From positions 7,661,501-7,725,500 of the forward strand of contig OY855916.1 of the NCBI GenBank assembly GCA_963693305.1: a stretch of DNA of 64,000 bases, written 5' to 3'. This stretch comes from Meandrina meandrites. Lineage: Eukaryota; Cnidaria; Anthozoa; Scleractinia; Meandrinidae. The position numbers and the translations under genes are program-made. The notes below the pieces were generated by a model, which searched no databases, was not told the DNA's origin, and worked only from the letters and a program-made list of their open reading frames with translations. This document shows, piece by piece, positions 21,011-31,936 of this stretch. Numbering within the stretch: position 1 is the stretch's first letter; each line of letters begins with the position of its first letter.

Positions 21011-22150
21011 AATCAAAACAGGAATTTATTAAAGAAACAATAAATATGTTCTACAAGAAAGAGCTATGATGAGTTAAGTACAGAATGATTGGTACTTTTG
21101 GTATATATCTTATTATTATTTATCTGTGTGTTTTAAATTAATGGTTTTGTTTGTTTGTGTGCAATGGTGCTAAGGACAACAATGCATGGCTGTTTGCGTG
21201 TTGTTTTGCAGAGGAAAGCTATAAGCAATGTGCAAAATGTATAACACCCATGCATACATTCTGTTCATTAGACCTTTTGCTTGGCGATGTTTGTGTTGCT
21301 GTTAAATATACATAAATTAAATAAATCAAATGTTGCTTCTTGAATAAAATGCCAAGTGCTGGAAGTGAGTGTCAATAATTGACATGTCTTTTTACCCTGG
21401 CTTATCACTTTCATAATCTAGCTGAGCTTGCATTTTGAATGGTAAATAGTTTGGATGTTTAGCAACAGTCAACACTATTCAAGAGATTTAATGAACAGTA
21501 CAATCATTGTGCACATGGACGTTTTGGTAAATTTCTTTTCCCTCTGCAAACCAACATGCAAACAGCCATCATTTAGTTGCCCTCAGCATGGTCAGCATAC
21601 TTCCGAACAAGAAAGAAATATCAGTTGAAATAAAAACCAATTTTTACATACAGTAGTTTCTGAAGTTACCTTCAGAAGCGGTGTTGTGTACACTGTATTT
21701 GGAAATTAAACCGTGGTTTCCATTTTAGTGATTTGCAGCCACTGTAGCCATTCTTCCTCCACTCAAATACAACCAAACAAGGGAAGATATATTTTCAAAG
21801 ACAACTGGTACCATAGATGGAGTCTTGATCGTAGCTTTGAGGTCAAAATAAGATTAGAATTCCCCCAAAACCGACAACTTCCGCCGCCATGTTGGATTCT
21901 CTCTCGTTCCCAGGCCCAGTATCTTTCGCGTCACGCAACACGAACAACAAGTCACGGAGAACACGGGATCACGTTATTTACCATCGCAACAGCCCGCGAG
22001 TTTTCAGTTCTCTTACTCCTTCAAAGTACGTCATGTACAGTGGAATCCCGATTTCTTAAACTTCTAAGGAAAACGAAAATTGGTTTGGAAAGTCGGTTGT
22101 AAAATTGCAGTGTTCGACTTTGATTTCAGCAGGTCGGAAGAAAGCCTTAT
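21011..22150. other. conserved spacer with - strand exon-like block (unit 2)
   Basis: Counterpart of 3561-4440. The exon-like block is 21670-21960 with donor GTAACTTC on the minus strand. The target sites of the TTA element (near 21978) and of the G-rich MITE (near 22145) are uninterrupted here. Confidence 0.4.
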
Positions 22151-23438
22151 ACCGCCTTGGTTAAAAAATACAGTTTACATTAGTTCTGGGCTTATTAACT
22201 TCGAAGTAAACTAAAGTTGTCAAAGACGGAACGTCCATGAATGAACGATCGATGTAAAAGAACGGACAAGCAAAGCATGGGGAATATATGGGGAGCGGAA
22301 ACCGGAAGGCGAATCCGTGGGAAAACACGGTGATGGGTTTCTCAGAGTTTGGAGTAATCCAAGAGCTATCTGTCAGCCAAGATTGGGTGTTGGTTAAAGT
22401 CAGGTTAAGAGCCACGTTGGGGAGAGACGCATCAATGTAGGGGAACACACTAGAGAATGCACACTGAAAACAGAAACAGATCGGACGAGTAAACGCATGG
22501 CGGAACTTACAGAAAAGTGAACGGGCGCACGGCCAGTGGGTTTCAGCGAGTATTGAGTGTTGTCAAAGTTGGTTGAAGGACAGTTTTGGGTCTCGATCAG
22601 GCTTAGTTTAAGTTTAGGCTTAGGAAGAAGCGAAGAAATACATGACAAACGAACTGGGAACGCACAGGCAAGGCGTCAAAAACGGCGCAGGATTATGAAG
22701 GGGAATGCAGAACAAATGTGACTGAAATGATGAGATACCGTGCGCTTAAACGCCCATGGGAACTCATAGAGCGGGGCCACTTGGTTAGCCACTGGGAAAA
22801 CCCGAAAGAAAGGTTAATGCAAAGGGAACACACGGATCCCAGGAAGATCCCAGGATCCCACGGATCCCAGGAGGATTGCCGAAGGGTATTTACACGCCCG
22901 CACCGTAGGCTTTCGACTAATTTCTCCCCTTTTCCCAACCTGCGAAATTTAGCAAGCTAAAAGCACGTGGGTCATAAAGCTAACAATGTCACTAAGAAGT
23001 GATGGTGAGTAATTTCGCGTGCCCCCTTGTGATCTATACCGAAAGTTGCGGACCGAAGACTGAACAATCATAGAGCCAAATAATTTTCTATATAATAAGT
23101 TAATTCATTTCTCGAGTTCAGGTAACGTATTTGGAAACATAACTCAATACCAACAGAGAACTGAAAAGTCAGCATAAATAAAGCTTTTTATTTATTGCGA
23201 TAAAACGTCCACTGCAAATTTCTCATCGAACATCACTTCTCGTTAACGGCTCAATGAAGAATTCCCGTTTTATTGACCGTGCGAAAATTGAGGCGAGTGA
23301 TGTTGTTGTCTCTCACCCGCGTTTTCGCGCGGACAAAACGCTGGAAACTCGCAATTCGTGCGAGAGGGTACGTTAATAACGCAGTTAATGGTTCAAAAGT
23401 TCAGTCTCTGCTCATCAAGTTCTGCAATGTACAAATGT
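22151..23438. other. conserved purine-rich spacer (unit 2)
   Basis: Counterpart of 6493-7846, with small deletions and a 'ggatcccagga' direct duplication near 22835-22870. No gene is recognised. Confidence 0.45.
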
Positions 23439-23771
23439 TTATTTCTTTTCTTTAACTGATGCTGTCACAACACCGCTTTCAATTTCGGTGTTTAATTCTT
23501 TCACCACTGTCATGTGATCGAATTTCTCCGGGAATATATTAAAGGTTTTCAGGATCTCCTCTCTGCGATCGCTTTCTGAAGCGTAGTACATCTGAACTTG
23601 ATACGCCAACCACTGCGCATCCAACACGCTCTGTGAAGAAGATAGCATTTAATTATTCCACTATTGCGCCATTTCCACGCGCAAAATATTTAACAATTAT
23701 TCCACGAGCGCGCGTTGGATATGAGATGGTAGATAGGCAACGAGGCGCGTAGCGCCGAGTTGGCTATAACG

Positions 23772-23805
<34 letters not shown>

Positions 23806-26800
23806 TTTTATTAAAATCGCCCAAAAGAATTGCAATATTTGAGCTCCCCAGCTGTTTTCGTTGACGCGTATCGGCTACGATATTTGCGATGAATGGTATA
23901 TGAGCTCATATACCATTGCCTGTTAACCAATCAAAACGCAGGAATTGCAATATACCATTGCTAGTTTTTAATAAGACACGTTATTACACTGTAGAGCAAG
24001 GCAAAAATACGGACTGAAAGAGGAGTGACAAAATGGCCGAACCAAACTTTCTTTTATTAGTGAAATAATAAATCCTTTATTCGATGGTTTAACATATAAT
24101 ACGAGCGGACATTTTGCTCATGGCTCGTATTTTTCCACGCCGCTTCGGGGCTCGGAAAATACTACTCACTCGCAAAATATCCGCGCGTGTTATATGTAAA
24201 ACCATCGAATAAGATGTATATAATCACGCTAAAGCAAAAAAAACCACACAAACAAAAAGGAAAAACATTCTACCAATGGCTAACATATGGCGAAAAAAAG
24301 AGCAATTTTTCAGGTAACGACGAGACGCTATTTTTAAAATCGTCGCAGAGAAGACCCTGTTGACGACATTGCTATTGCTGCACCCAAACACGTCACAGTT
24401 TGGAAAATTTGACCGACATTTTTCTAGTTCGTCGTTTCGTCAAAATCAGTCTCAATGTTGTCCAGTCTTAACCATCCTTGTTCCTTTTTGGTTTGTTATT
24501 TCATCTTTGGTGTTTCTCTTCCTTACTGAATTATTATTTCGAGATTTGTCCATTTGATGGTTATTTTTTGCATTGAAAAACAGACGTAATTCACTTACCA
24601 TTTCATTGGTGTCTACTTCTCCAACCATGAGAACTAATCCTGTAATATGAAAGTGAAGGTGCGGTTATAATCAATACAATAAGCAACTTTATTCTAATAG
24701 TTCTGCTATAAATAGTAAATGAACTATTTTTGATCACAAAATGACATTACGTGTACCAACCTTTACTGTCTCTTAGATCTGTAAAATGTTTTATTGCCAG
24801 CGACCAGGGGGCATTTTCACCTCGTGTCTGTTGAAATCAAATCAAATCAAAGATGACAGTTAATAAATAAAATTTACATTACCTTTAAAGGACTATTTTA
24901 CAGTTCTCAGGGGTGCTTGTGTCTTTGTAACGTCTTCCGAAGAGGAAGGAGGGAAGGAGAATCTTATTTCAAATCATAAATCAGCTTGCTAGTACAAATG
25001 AAATAAATTTAATGTTTAAAAAAAGATTCCTCTCCAAGGAAAGTAATATCAAACCGTATTGCCTGGGATAGAAGCTACCTCAAAATAATAGGACTATTAT
25101 GTTTGAATTGGGGGAGGGGTAGTTGGGGCTCATAGAAATAGAAAGAGAGGGGCGCGCATGTGCGCGCGCTAATGACGCGAGAATCACGCGAGAAGAATGC
25201 ACAAGAATGCGCAATGCATTTTAAAGGTCGCCGCAAAACGAAAATTTTCAGCTCGAGCGACATTCCTCATCGTCGGTAAAAGTATCGAATGATAAGAACA
25301 AGATAAATGTTTATAACAGCAGTAACTTCACAGACTTTAAGACTTTAAAAAGTTATAATTTGAGAAGACAATTTCTGACGTGTAAAATGGAGAACGTTAA
25401 AATGGCACGCACACGCATGATTCAAATCATGCGTCACTTAATTGACACGAAAAACGATTACTTTCGGGCTTTTTTGAAGGGGGAGGGTTGATGGCGATTG
25501 GGGTCCTCTTCTTTTGGTTAAAGTATAGCTTTTCTTTACAAAGATGTTAATTCGAAACCTTAGCAACGCTGTGTTGTTTTGCTAGCCAAAGGAGTCAATC
25601 AAAACCGTGAAAACCACTGCGCGCGCTTACATCCTACTGGCTGATAAATGCACGCGCAGTTGCTGCCTTTGTTATGTCACAATGAACAAAAAACCTTTAG
25701 CTCAGTTTGAGAACAGAAACGCTCTTGAACAAACAGCTTTTTAAAGTTCTCAGTGAATTTACTGCAAACAAGTAAAGATTAAAATGGGAATTGCTTGGAG
25801 CTCTTATAAATCGAAAAGAGAAGAAAAAGCCAAAAAGAAAAGGTTACAATAGTAACATTATTCTGCTTTTTATCTCGCTAAAATTAACAAAATAGTTTGT
25901 GCAACTTTTGCTTTCCTTTTCCTCGCAGGCTACAGAATGAGAATCGCTTTCAAATTCCTGCCTCTCAGTGCATTCCTGAAGGATCACCAAAGACGACATT
26001 ACAAATGAAAGACAAAAATCTACCTCTCAGAGAAAATATCAACCTTGATGAAATCGAGCTCCATACGAACGAAGAATGGAAACTACCGCGCAAGAATTTA
26101 AGGTACAGGAAGTATTCTATTATCGTTTTCCTTAAAGTTTCCCTTCCAAAGTATTCCTATAAAGTTTTAAAATATCAATAAGCATTTGAATGACCAATGA
26201 CTTTCTGAAGTTTTTATACAGATAAATCTATTCGCAGACTTTCTTATAGAATCTGAAATGGCGCGAAATAAATTGAAGTAGAGTATACTGTGTTGATCCA
26301 GTCACCTATTGAAATTAATCGACCGGATTGACAAATGAGAATCATTTTCATGAAGTGAGGTTCTATGTTAGATTCACGCTCAGGTTAGGGATAGAGATAG
26401 GGATAGGGTCATCTATAATAGATGTAACAGTACATTGATTATTAACTGAAATTAGGTCTAGACAAGGCGATTATTAAATCTAAGTTAGATTCGCGCTTAG
26501 GTTAGGTATAGGGATACGGTCATCTATAATAGATGTTATAGTAAGACAGTCAGTTAAATGATTAAATTTTTCGGGAGTTTGACGGATCAGCGTGGTGATG
26601 TAGTGGTGAGAGAATGATGCTAGCATGCCAGAAGTTCCGAGTTCGATTCTGGGTGATGACATGCAGTTTGCATTTTTCTTTTTCGTAGAAAAAAAATTTC
26701 GATGAAAGTGAAAAAGTATCGCTTAACTTGCATCGCTTGCTTACGAAAGGAAAAATTGCTCCGGCGTTTACTTGAGCTCGGCGCCTGTTCTTTGCCCGGA

Positions 26801-28872
26801 GTTTTTTTTTTTTGTATTTTAGAAACTTTATTAAACACAAGACATAGTTACATGAGTAGAAAAGAAAAAAAAGTATACAAAAAGATGATATTTTTACAAA
26901 GGACAAAGGCCTTAACTTACAAGCTAATGACATTAAGCGAAATGTAAATACAAGTAAACAAAAACAAAATAAATAACAGTCAGTAACCGAAATCGAGAAA
27001 ATACTTTGAAATCGAGAAAATACTTTGAAATCGAGAAAATACTTTGAACTTAAATAGAATTAAATTTGTGTACGTGACAAAGTAGTCACTTTCCTCTGCA
27101 GTCACTTTCGTATTCACTGTGATGTGTGCTTGTTTCTTTACAGACCTATCAAAGATAATCAACGCTTGCCGCAAAACGATGCAACTTTAAACGAGACAAG
27201 CTTCTCTGAGTTGAAAACCAAACTTGAAGCTTGGAAGTTCTACCAGTTCAAAACACAACATCCGCTGGATAAATGGACTGTTAGTTCACTTCCTAATCTG
27301 TATTTCACAGATATGTAATGTGAGCCAGTATGAAGTTGAACATTTCTACTTGTATTATATATATCACTGATTCAGTGCGGTCGCTGGCTTCGAAATGAGA
27401 ATGTAATTTACGTTTCTTTCAAACTATCAAGAGGATTGTGTAAAGAGAATACAAACATCGTGAAGAAAATACAACAGAAGCAAGTCGAAATTATAATCCT
27501 CACTTGATAATGAAGAAGAGATGTGAAGTAGCACTTATGATCTTTAAATTCCGCATACATGAATTCATATCCCTGTTCTCTTGGAAGAGGGTAAATGAAC
27601 TGAAAAAAAACGAACAAAGAAAAAAGTCAGGCATTTAAAAAAGAAATAATATGCGGTTAGTGATTAATGAAACGTGACGTCTCGTGAGTGAGTGAAATGC
27701 ACGGAAGCGCTTCCCTTGTTGTAACAAATATTGAATGCTTTGTAGCCCTAAACAGGAATTAGCTTCCGTTTCGTGTCTAGAGTTATCTAAATTTTGAAAT
27801 ACAATAGAAGTAGAACTGAAAATAGATTTTTTCACGGTTTCTGGTGCCATCTTGGTTGGAGAACAAACGCAGCAAAAATGACAGTGATTGTATGGGAAAA
27901 GTTGGGAGTTCGAATGCCCAATAGTTTCAGGATTGAGATACAGAGCAGAAGATTCTTATCGATTACATTTCAACATAGTTCATGGAGTCAGCTGTGCCGG
28001 GTGGCGCTGAATCATAGGTTTAGTTTTCTACACAAATGTCGCTAAATCTTCCTGGGAACTGCGGCTAGGTTTTACAGACAAATGTACGTAAAAATGAAAA
28101 TCGTAATTGCAGCATTCCTAGCGAGGCTAGACCGTTTTGACCTGAGTGATGAAAGTAATTCGGGTTAGCTTTGGTTTTGCAATACCCCGCTTAGTGATTG
28201 GTTGAAAAACTTCGCGCCACTTTCTCATCCAATGAAATGTAAAACTTGATTGGTTCAATGGATTTAGCCTCTTCTGATTGGCCATATTGATCTTAAATTT
28301 TGATTCTGATTGGCCAGATTCTTAAATTTTAAATATTTCAGAATTCGAATTTTCCGTGATTTGTTTGACATTCATTCTCCCACTTTTCCGACAGATTTAC
28401 CGATAAATTTTATGTTTGTCCCTCCAACCGAGAAGGCTTCAAACACCGCGAAAAGGTCTATGCAATAAACAGACAATATAATACCAACATCTTCTGGGTA
28501 TGTGCCTACCAGAGGGAACTTCAGAAATCGCTCTTCCATTCTGTCATACACGTTACTCTACAAAACAAAAGAAAATTAACGATTAACCTTGTTTTGATGT
28601 TAAAAGACCTCTGGGACAGCACAAATAACTTCTAAAATAACCTCCACTTGATTTGTGAAATACAGTGGAACCCTGCTTTACAACCAACACGTTAAATTAC
28701 TGATCAGGAAATCAATGGGGCTGAGTTATTTGCCAAACCGAGTAAATTAAACAATGTGAAAATTACTGAGAAATACAGAAACTGACTACATTGTTGATAT
28801 CAACTATACACTGTTACATACTGGGATAACAGCACTGATACAGTCCTTGTCTTTGTGATATTCTCGCCAGAT
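23439..28872 (-). CDS. ATPAF1: ATPAF1-like F1-ATPase assembly factor, C-terminal exons (unit 2)
   Basis: Exons in transcription order: 28822-28872, 28510-28557, 27504-27599, 24761-24827, 24599-24639 and 23439-23630. All frames are open, all acceptors are AG, and donors are GTATGT, GTAGGC, GTGAGG, GTTGGT and GTAAGT. The joined sequence keeps IWREYHKDKD..SAVIP, LPREQGYEF, TRGENAPW, LVLMVGEVD and AQWLAYQVQMYY, the conserved ATP11-domain blocks of ATPAF1, a mitochondrial F1-ATPase beta-subunit chaperone. It is the best-preserved cassette with unit 4. N-terminal exons are not visible between 28873 and the TRIM gene at 31937, so it is incomplete within its own unit. The intron 24828-27503 hosts the nested small gene on the other strand. 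Confidence 0.8.
23691..23972. mobile_element. palindromic coral MITE (unit 2 only)
   Basis: ACAATTATTCCAC at 23693 and its inverse GTGGAATAATTGT ending at 23806 bracket a palindrome with 'gttggatatgagat' arms. It continues to 23972 with 'accaatcaaaacgcagg' and 'tataccattgc' inverted motifs. It is absent from units 1, 3 and 4 at the same intron position. Confidence 0.65.
24078..24212. mobile_element. MITE in ATPAF1 intron (unit 2)
   Basis: Inverted ends TTATTCGATGGTTTAACATA and its inverse, with 'cgagcggacattttgctcatgg' near one side. This is the best-preserved copy of the element at 8215-8346. Confidence 0.7.
25554..25567 (+). promoter_or_regulatory. X-box-like site (unit 2)
   Basis: GAAACCTTAGCAAC, 217 bases before the nested gene's ATG. 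One mismatch to the RFX X-box pattern. Confidence 0.3.
25784..27318 (+). CDS. unrecognised small protein nested in ATPAF1 intron (unit 2)
   Basis: Exons 25784-25842, 25929-26102 and 27144-27318 encode 135 residues, one more than unit 1 (an extra Leu codon in exon 2). Frame and start are intact: MGIAWSSYKSKREEKAKKKR, with Gly2/Ser6 and a Lys/Arg cluster. The first donor is GTTACA instead of the GTATAC of other units because of a two-base loss, which should weaken splicing. Otherwise the copy is very similar to unit 1. Family not recognised; membrane anchoring by myristoylation is an inference from the N terminus only. Confidence 0.6.
26365..26550 (+). repeat. TTAGGG-like tandem block (unit 2)
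   Basis: Shorter version of the unit 1 duplication at 10618-10840, with 'ggttagggatagagatagggatagggtc' and 'ggttaggtatagggatacggtc'. Confidence 0.6.
26584..26665 (+). mobile_element. tRNA-like SINE head (unit 2)
   Basis: Same A-box-like and GAGTTCGATTC B-box segment as 10881-10964. Confidence 0.55.
26802..26989 (-). mobile_element. poly(A) retrocopy, minus orientation
   Basis: On the minus strand it ends in a poly(A) of 12 and contains 'gtaagttaaggcctttgtcc'. The same sequence lies inverted at 29018-29201. It is absent from unit 1, whose sequence runs uninterrupted from cccggagt to gaaatcgag. It is probably the 5'-truncated 3' end of a non-LTR retrotransposon or a retroposed mRNA. Confidence 0.6.
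26990..27047 (+). repeat. 19-bp triplication
   Basis: AAATCGAGAAAATACTTTG occurs three times here and at 60480-60538, but once in unit 1 (near 11108). Confidence 0.9.
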
Positions 28873-29017
28873 CTGAAAAACACCAAAACAAGACTAGACT
28901 ACTAGATTCGTGACTTATGTTTATTTAGTTCGCTTATTTGACTGTTATTTAATTTGTATTTAAATATAAATTTCTTTTTTGTAACTAGTTTCGCGACTTA
29001 TCTTCTTTTTTTTAGTT

Positions 29018-29201
29018 CGGTTACTGACTGTTATTTATTTTGTGTTCGTTTACTTGTATTCACATTTCGCTTTATGTTATTAGCTTGTAAGTTATGGCCT
29101 TTGTCCTTTGTAAAAATATCATCTTCTGTATACTTTTTTTCTTTTCTACTCATGTAACTATGTCTTGTGTTTAATAAAGTCTTTAAAATACCAAAAAAAA
29201 A
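29018..29201 (+). mobile_element. poly(A) retrocopy, plus orientation
   Basis: Inverted partner of 26802-26989. It contains AATAAAG about 20 bases before a poly(A) stretch, the layout of a retroposed transcript end. The two copies flank ATPAF1 exons 27504-28872. Confidence 0.65.
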
Positions 29202-29636
29202 CACCAAAACAAACTGAGCAATCAAGTAACACTGATACAATTTATTGTTTTAGAGCTTTTGTTGAAAGAGGTGACCTAATGGTTATCGTGCTGGACTTCT
29301 CTGTAAGAAAGATATAGCCTCAAATTTACCTCAATTTGCGCTACAAGATAAATTTAAATAAAAAACTAGAGGAGTACTACGAACTCGAGTTTGCTTCTTT
29401 TAAGCGAAAGTCCACAAGGCGCAGCTGATTTGACTATCGCTCATAAAAGATTGCACTCCAAACCTGTAATTCCAATTTTCCCTTTAAAGAGCAACAATCG
29501 TGTTATCGTGCTCCATCAGCGAAAGTTGGAGAGCCAATCAGATTTGCGAATTTCCAGTTACTACGAGTAAGTGAAACGGTTATCGATAGCTTAAGTGGCC
29601 TTCCAGGAGGTGGGGGTACCCGTGTTGCAATAGCCA

Positions 29637-29950
29637 GCCTAGCCAGCGTTCCCGTGCGAGCGAAGTGCTATGTGTTGCGTGTGAGCAAAGATTCTGGTCT
29701 CGCGGAAAACTTGTTCGTTAAGCCGAACATTCGACTAATTATTTACAAACTCCAGACAAACTGCAGAATAAGCTTTAGTCATTTCTTTTAGCGAGTTTTA
29801 TCTGCAAGTGTTCCCTCGCTCCCGTACCCGTACCCTCCCCCTCCTTTTCCTTTTTTGCTCTCGCCCCAATTTTCGCGCGACCAGAATCTTCACTCGCGCG
29901 CGACACGTAGTACTTCGCTCGAACGGGAACGCTTGCTACGCAAGCTGGTG
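29637..29950. mobile_element. MITE with ~70-bp imperfect inverted ends
   Basis: The left 'gcgttcccgtgcgagcgaagt ... agattctggtctcgcg' is mirrored by the right 'cgcgaccagaatcttc ... acttcgctcgaacgggaacgc'. It is in units 2 and 4 only (63125-63445). The plus-strand frame across it (92 codons) has no recognisable domain. Confidence 0.65.
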
Positions 29951-30340
29951 TGTTAAATGTCGCATACTCTTGTATGAGGGCCGAATTCGCCTAACCAACG
30001 GCTGTAAATGTCGTTGTCGTTTTGCGCAGTGTAGGCAAATGCCGCCAAATCTTCTAGTTTTCCCAGTATGCTTCTACATTCTTTAAATTAACGCAACGAT
30101 GGTTATGATTGTAAGTTCGTTTTCACCGCATTTTAGCAGCTTATGTAACGGTTTAGTCATGGAAGATGTAATCATCATTGGCATTAACCTCGTTCGGGCA
30201 TGAGAGAGAGGCCCTGGGAACGAGGTTGCATTGGCATTTTTTCTTTTACAAGAAACTGTTTTCTAAGAGGGCCGCACTGAGTCGAAGTTTCATTAGGCTA
30301 GGTAAAAATTAGCTATGAGCGGCGAACCCATTAGCTGTTA

Positions 30341-30359
30341 GGGGGGGGGGGGGGGGGGG
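30341..30359 (+). repeat. poly(G) tract, 19 bases
   Basis: Nineteen consecutive G. The unit 4 counterpart (63833-63852) has 20, and the following GA repeat differs too, as expected for slippage. Confidence 0.95.
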
Positions 30360-31050
30360 AGAGAGGTACCTCGGGGTTCCACCCGGATGGCGAATGGTAC
30401 CTAGAAAACTTTGAATCAAGCGACGTTACTGCCACATTTCATGTCTGATATAATGATCAAGTAATGCGGTACCTTGAAACTAAATCATTTCATTTGCAAG
30501 TTTTCTGAACGCTGCACAACTTTAAAAGCATATTGCCATCCATTGCAACCCTTCAAAGGAACCAGACAATAAAGAAAGACGAAACGCCCGAGGTGTTTTT
30601 CAATCCAGTGATCAAACCAATAGGCAGCTAAACTGGCTGCTTAAGTTTTTTGTTATCTTGAACGACTAGTAAAAACAATTTTAATTGCTAAATACTTCAA
30701 GTGTTTTCACACAGCATGAGAGGTTTGTTTTTCTTTCAAAAGAAGAGAATGTGTATTCCAAGTTGCTGCCATTTAGATTCACCTATCCCAGATTTTAATA
30801 CTATTCATACGTTCGACAGATAAATAACAACTCTTTTTTTCATTCACTCAGATAAGTATTTGTTTAGGGCTCGCGGGAGCTAGTTCCGAAAATTGTCCCA
30901 GATATGTAAATTTATTCCTCTAGTCTGGAATGGCGGCACCACACCAGGCAAACTATTAATTAAATTCTTTTAGACATTTCATAATCAACAAGTTATGCAA
31001 TTCATTTGTTATCCGTAATTATGTTTCAGACTTGAACGTCCCTAACCGAG
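30360..31050. other. spacer, nothing recognised
   Basis: Both strands read: no conserved frame, RNA gene or clear repeat. Confidence 0.4.
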
Positions 31051-31058
31051 GTTGAATC

Positions 31059-31508
31059 TAGGGGGGGAGGGGGTACTCCCTTATAAGGACTTAACGGGGA
31101 TGTGTTAACGGTGCGTGCGGCCCGACGGGGTATGGTTTTTAGGGTTTTTTGTCCTGAACGGGATATCTATTTTACCCCTTTTCGTCTTAAACGGGGTATC
31201 TTTACATGAACCAATGTCTTAAACAGGATTAGCATATATGTTTAATTATACGACCTTGGCCGCAAGCTGAATTTTTACAAGTTCTTCCATAGTGTTGACT
31301 TCGGTGGACTTCGGCATTGATATCAAGCTTAATTCACATTTGATTACGCTATAACAAATGTCTTAGATGGGTATCAAAAAACGGCATTCTGTCTTAAACA
31401 GGGAAGGTAGTCAGAGATTCGTGTCTTAAACTGGGTCAGGGTGTGGGCGACCGGGCCGCACCTCCTCACCCTAGATTCAGTCATGTACCTCCCCGCCGGG
31501 CCCCGGGG
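31059..31508. mobile_element. MITE with 8-bp target duplication
   Basis: GTTGAATC flanks the element (31051-31058 and 31509-31516). The ends are G/C-run rich (taggggggg / gccccggg), and the interior has repeated 'cttaaacggggtatc' and 'cttaaacaggg' motifs in both orientations. It is absent from units 1 and 3. An 8-bp duplication fits hAT-type mobilisation. Confidence 0.65.
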
Positions 31509-31834
31509 GTTGAATCATGCCACTCAATGGGTGTTTCCACAAAGCGCATATTTAATAGCTAGTGGCAGTGAACCGTTACTTTGAAATTGCAAAATTACTG
31601 AGTGCTTAAAACGAACCCAAAGTTTGGTACCGCTTTCCCGACGTTACAGAACGTAGCGGTACGACTAGCAACACTTCCAGCATTTTGGTCCCGTAATCTG
31701 TTCTAAAACGTTACCTCAAGCTTTGATCTGTACGTCAGCTATATCGTGACCACAATTCTTGGAATACTTGGCGCTTTTTATAGGTATTCTGAAAAGTTTA
31801 CAATATGTCATAACATGTCAAAAACCACTCAGTG

Positions 31835-31839
31835 ATTGG
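31835..31839 (+). promoter_or_regulatory. inverted CCAAT box before TRIM copy 2
   Basis: ATTGG in agtgATTGGtcgat, 98 bases before the ATG, as in copies 1 and 3. Confidence 0.45.
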
Positions 31840-31936
31840 TCGATCCCATCTGGCTAAAAATTTCCATTTTCAATCAGGTCCACATTCTTGGAGGCGTTCA
31901 CAACTCCAAACCCTTCGTCGTTTTCCGCCTTTAATC

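Noticed and set aside
26480..26662. Minus frame 'RIELGTSGML...' present in three units
   Set aside because: Antisense reading of a tRNA-like SINE head, a known source of false proteins.
29808..30086. 92-codon plus frame, identical at 63300-63578
   Set aside because: Identity reflects the recent unit 2/unit 4 duplication; the frame runs across a MITE and shows no domain.
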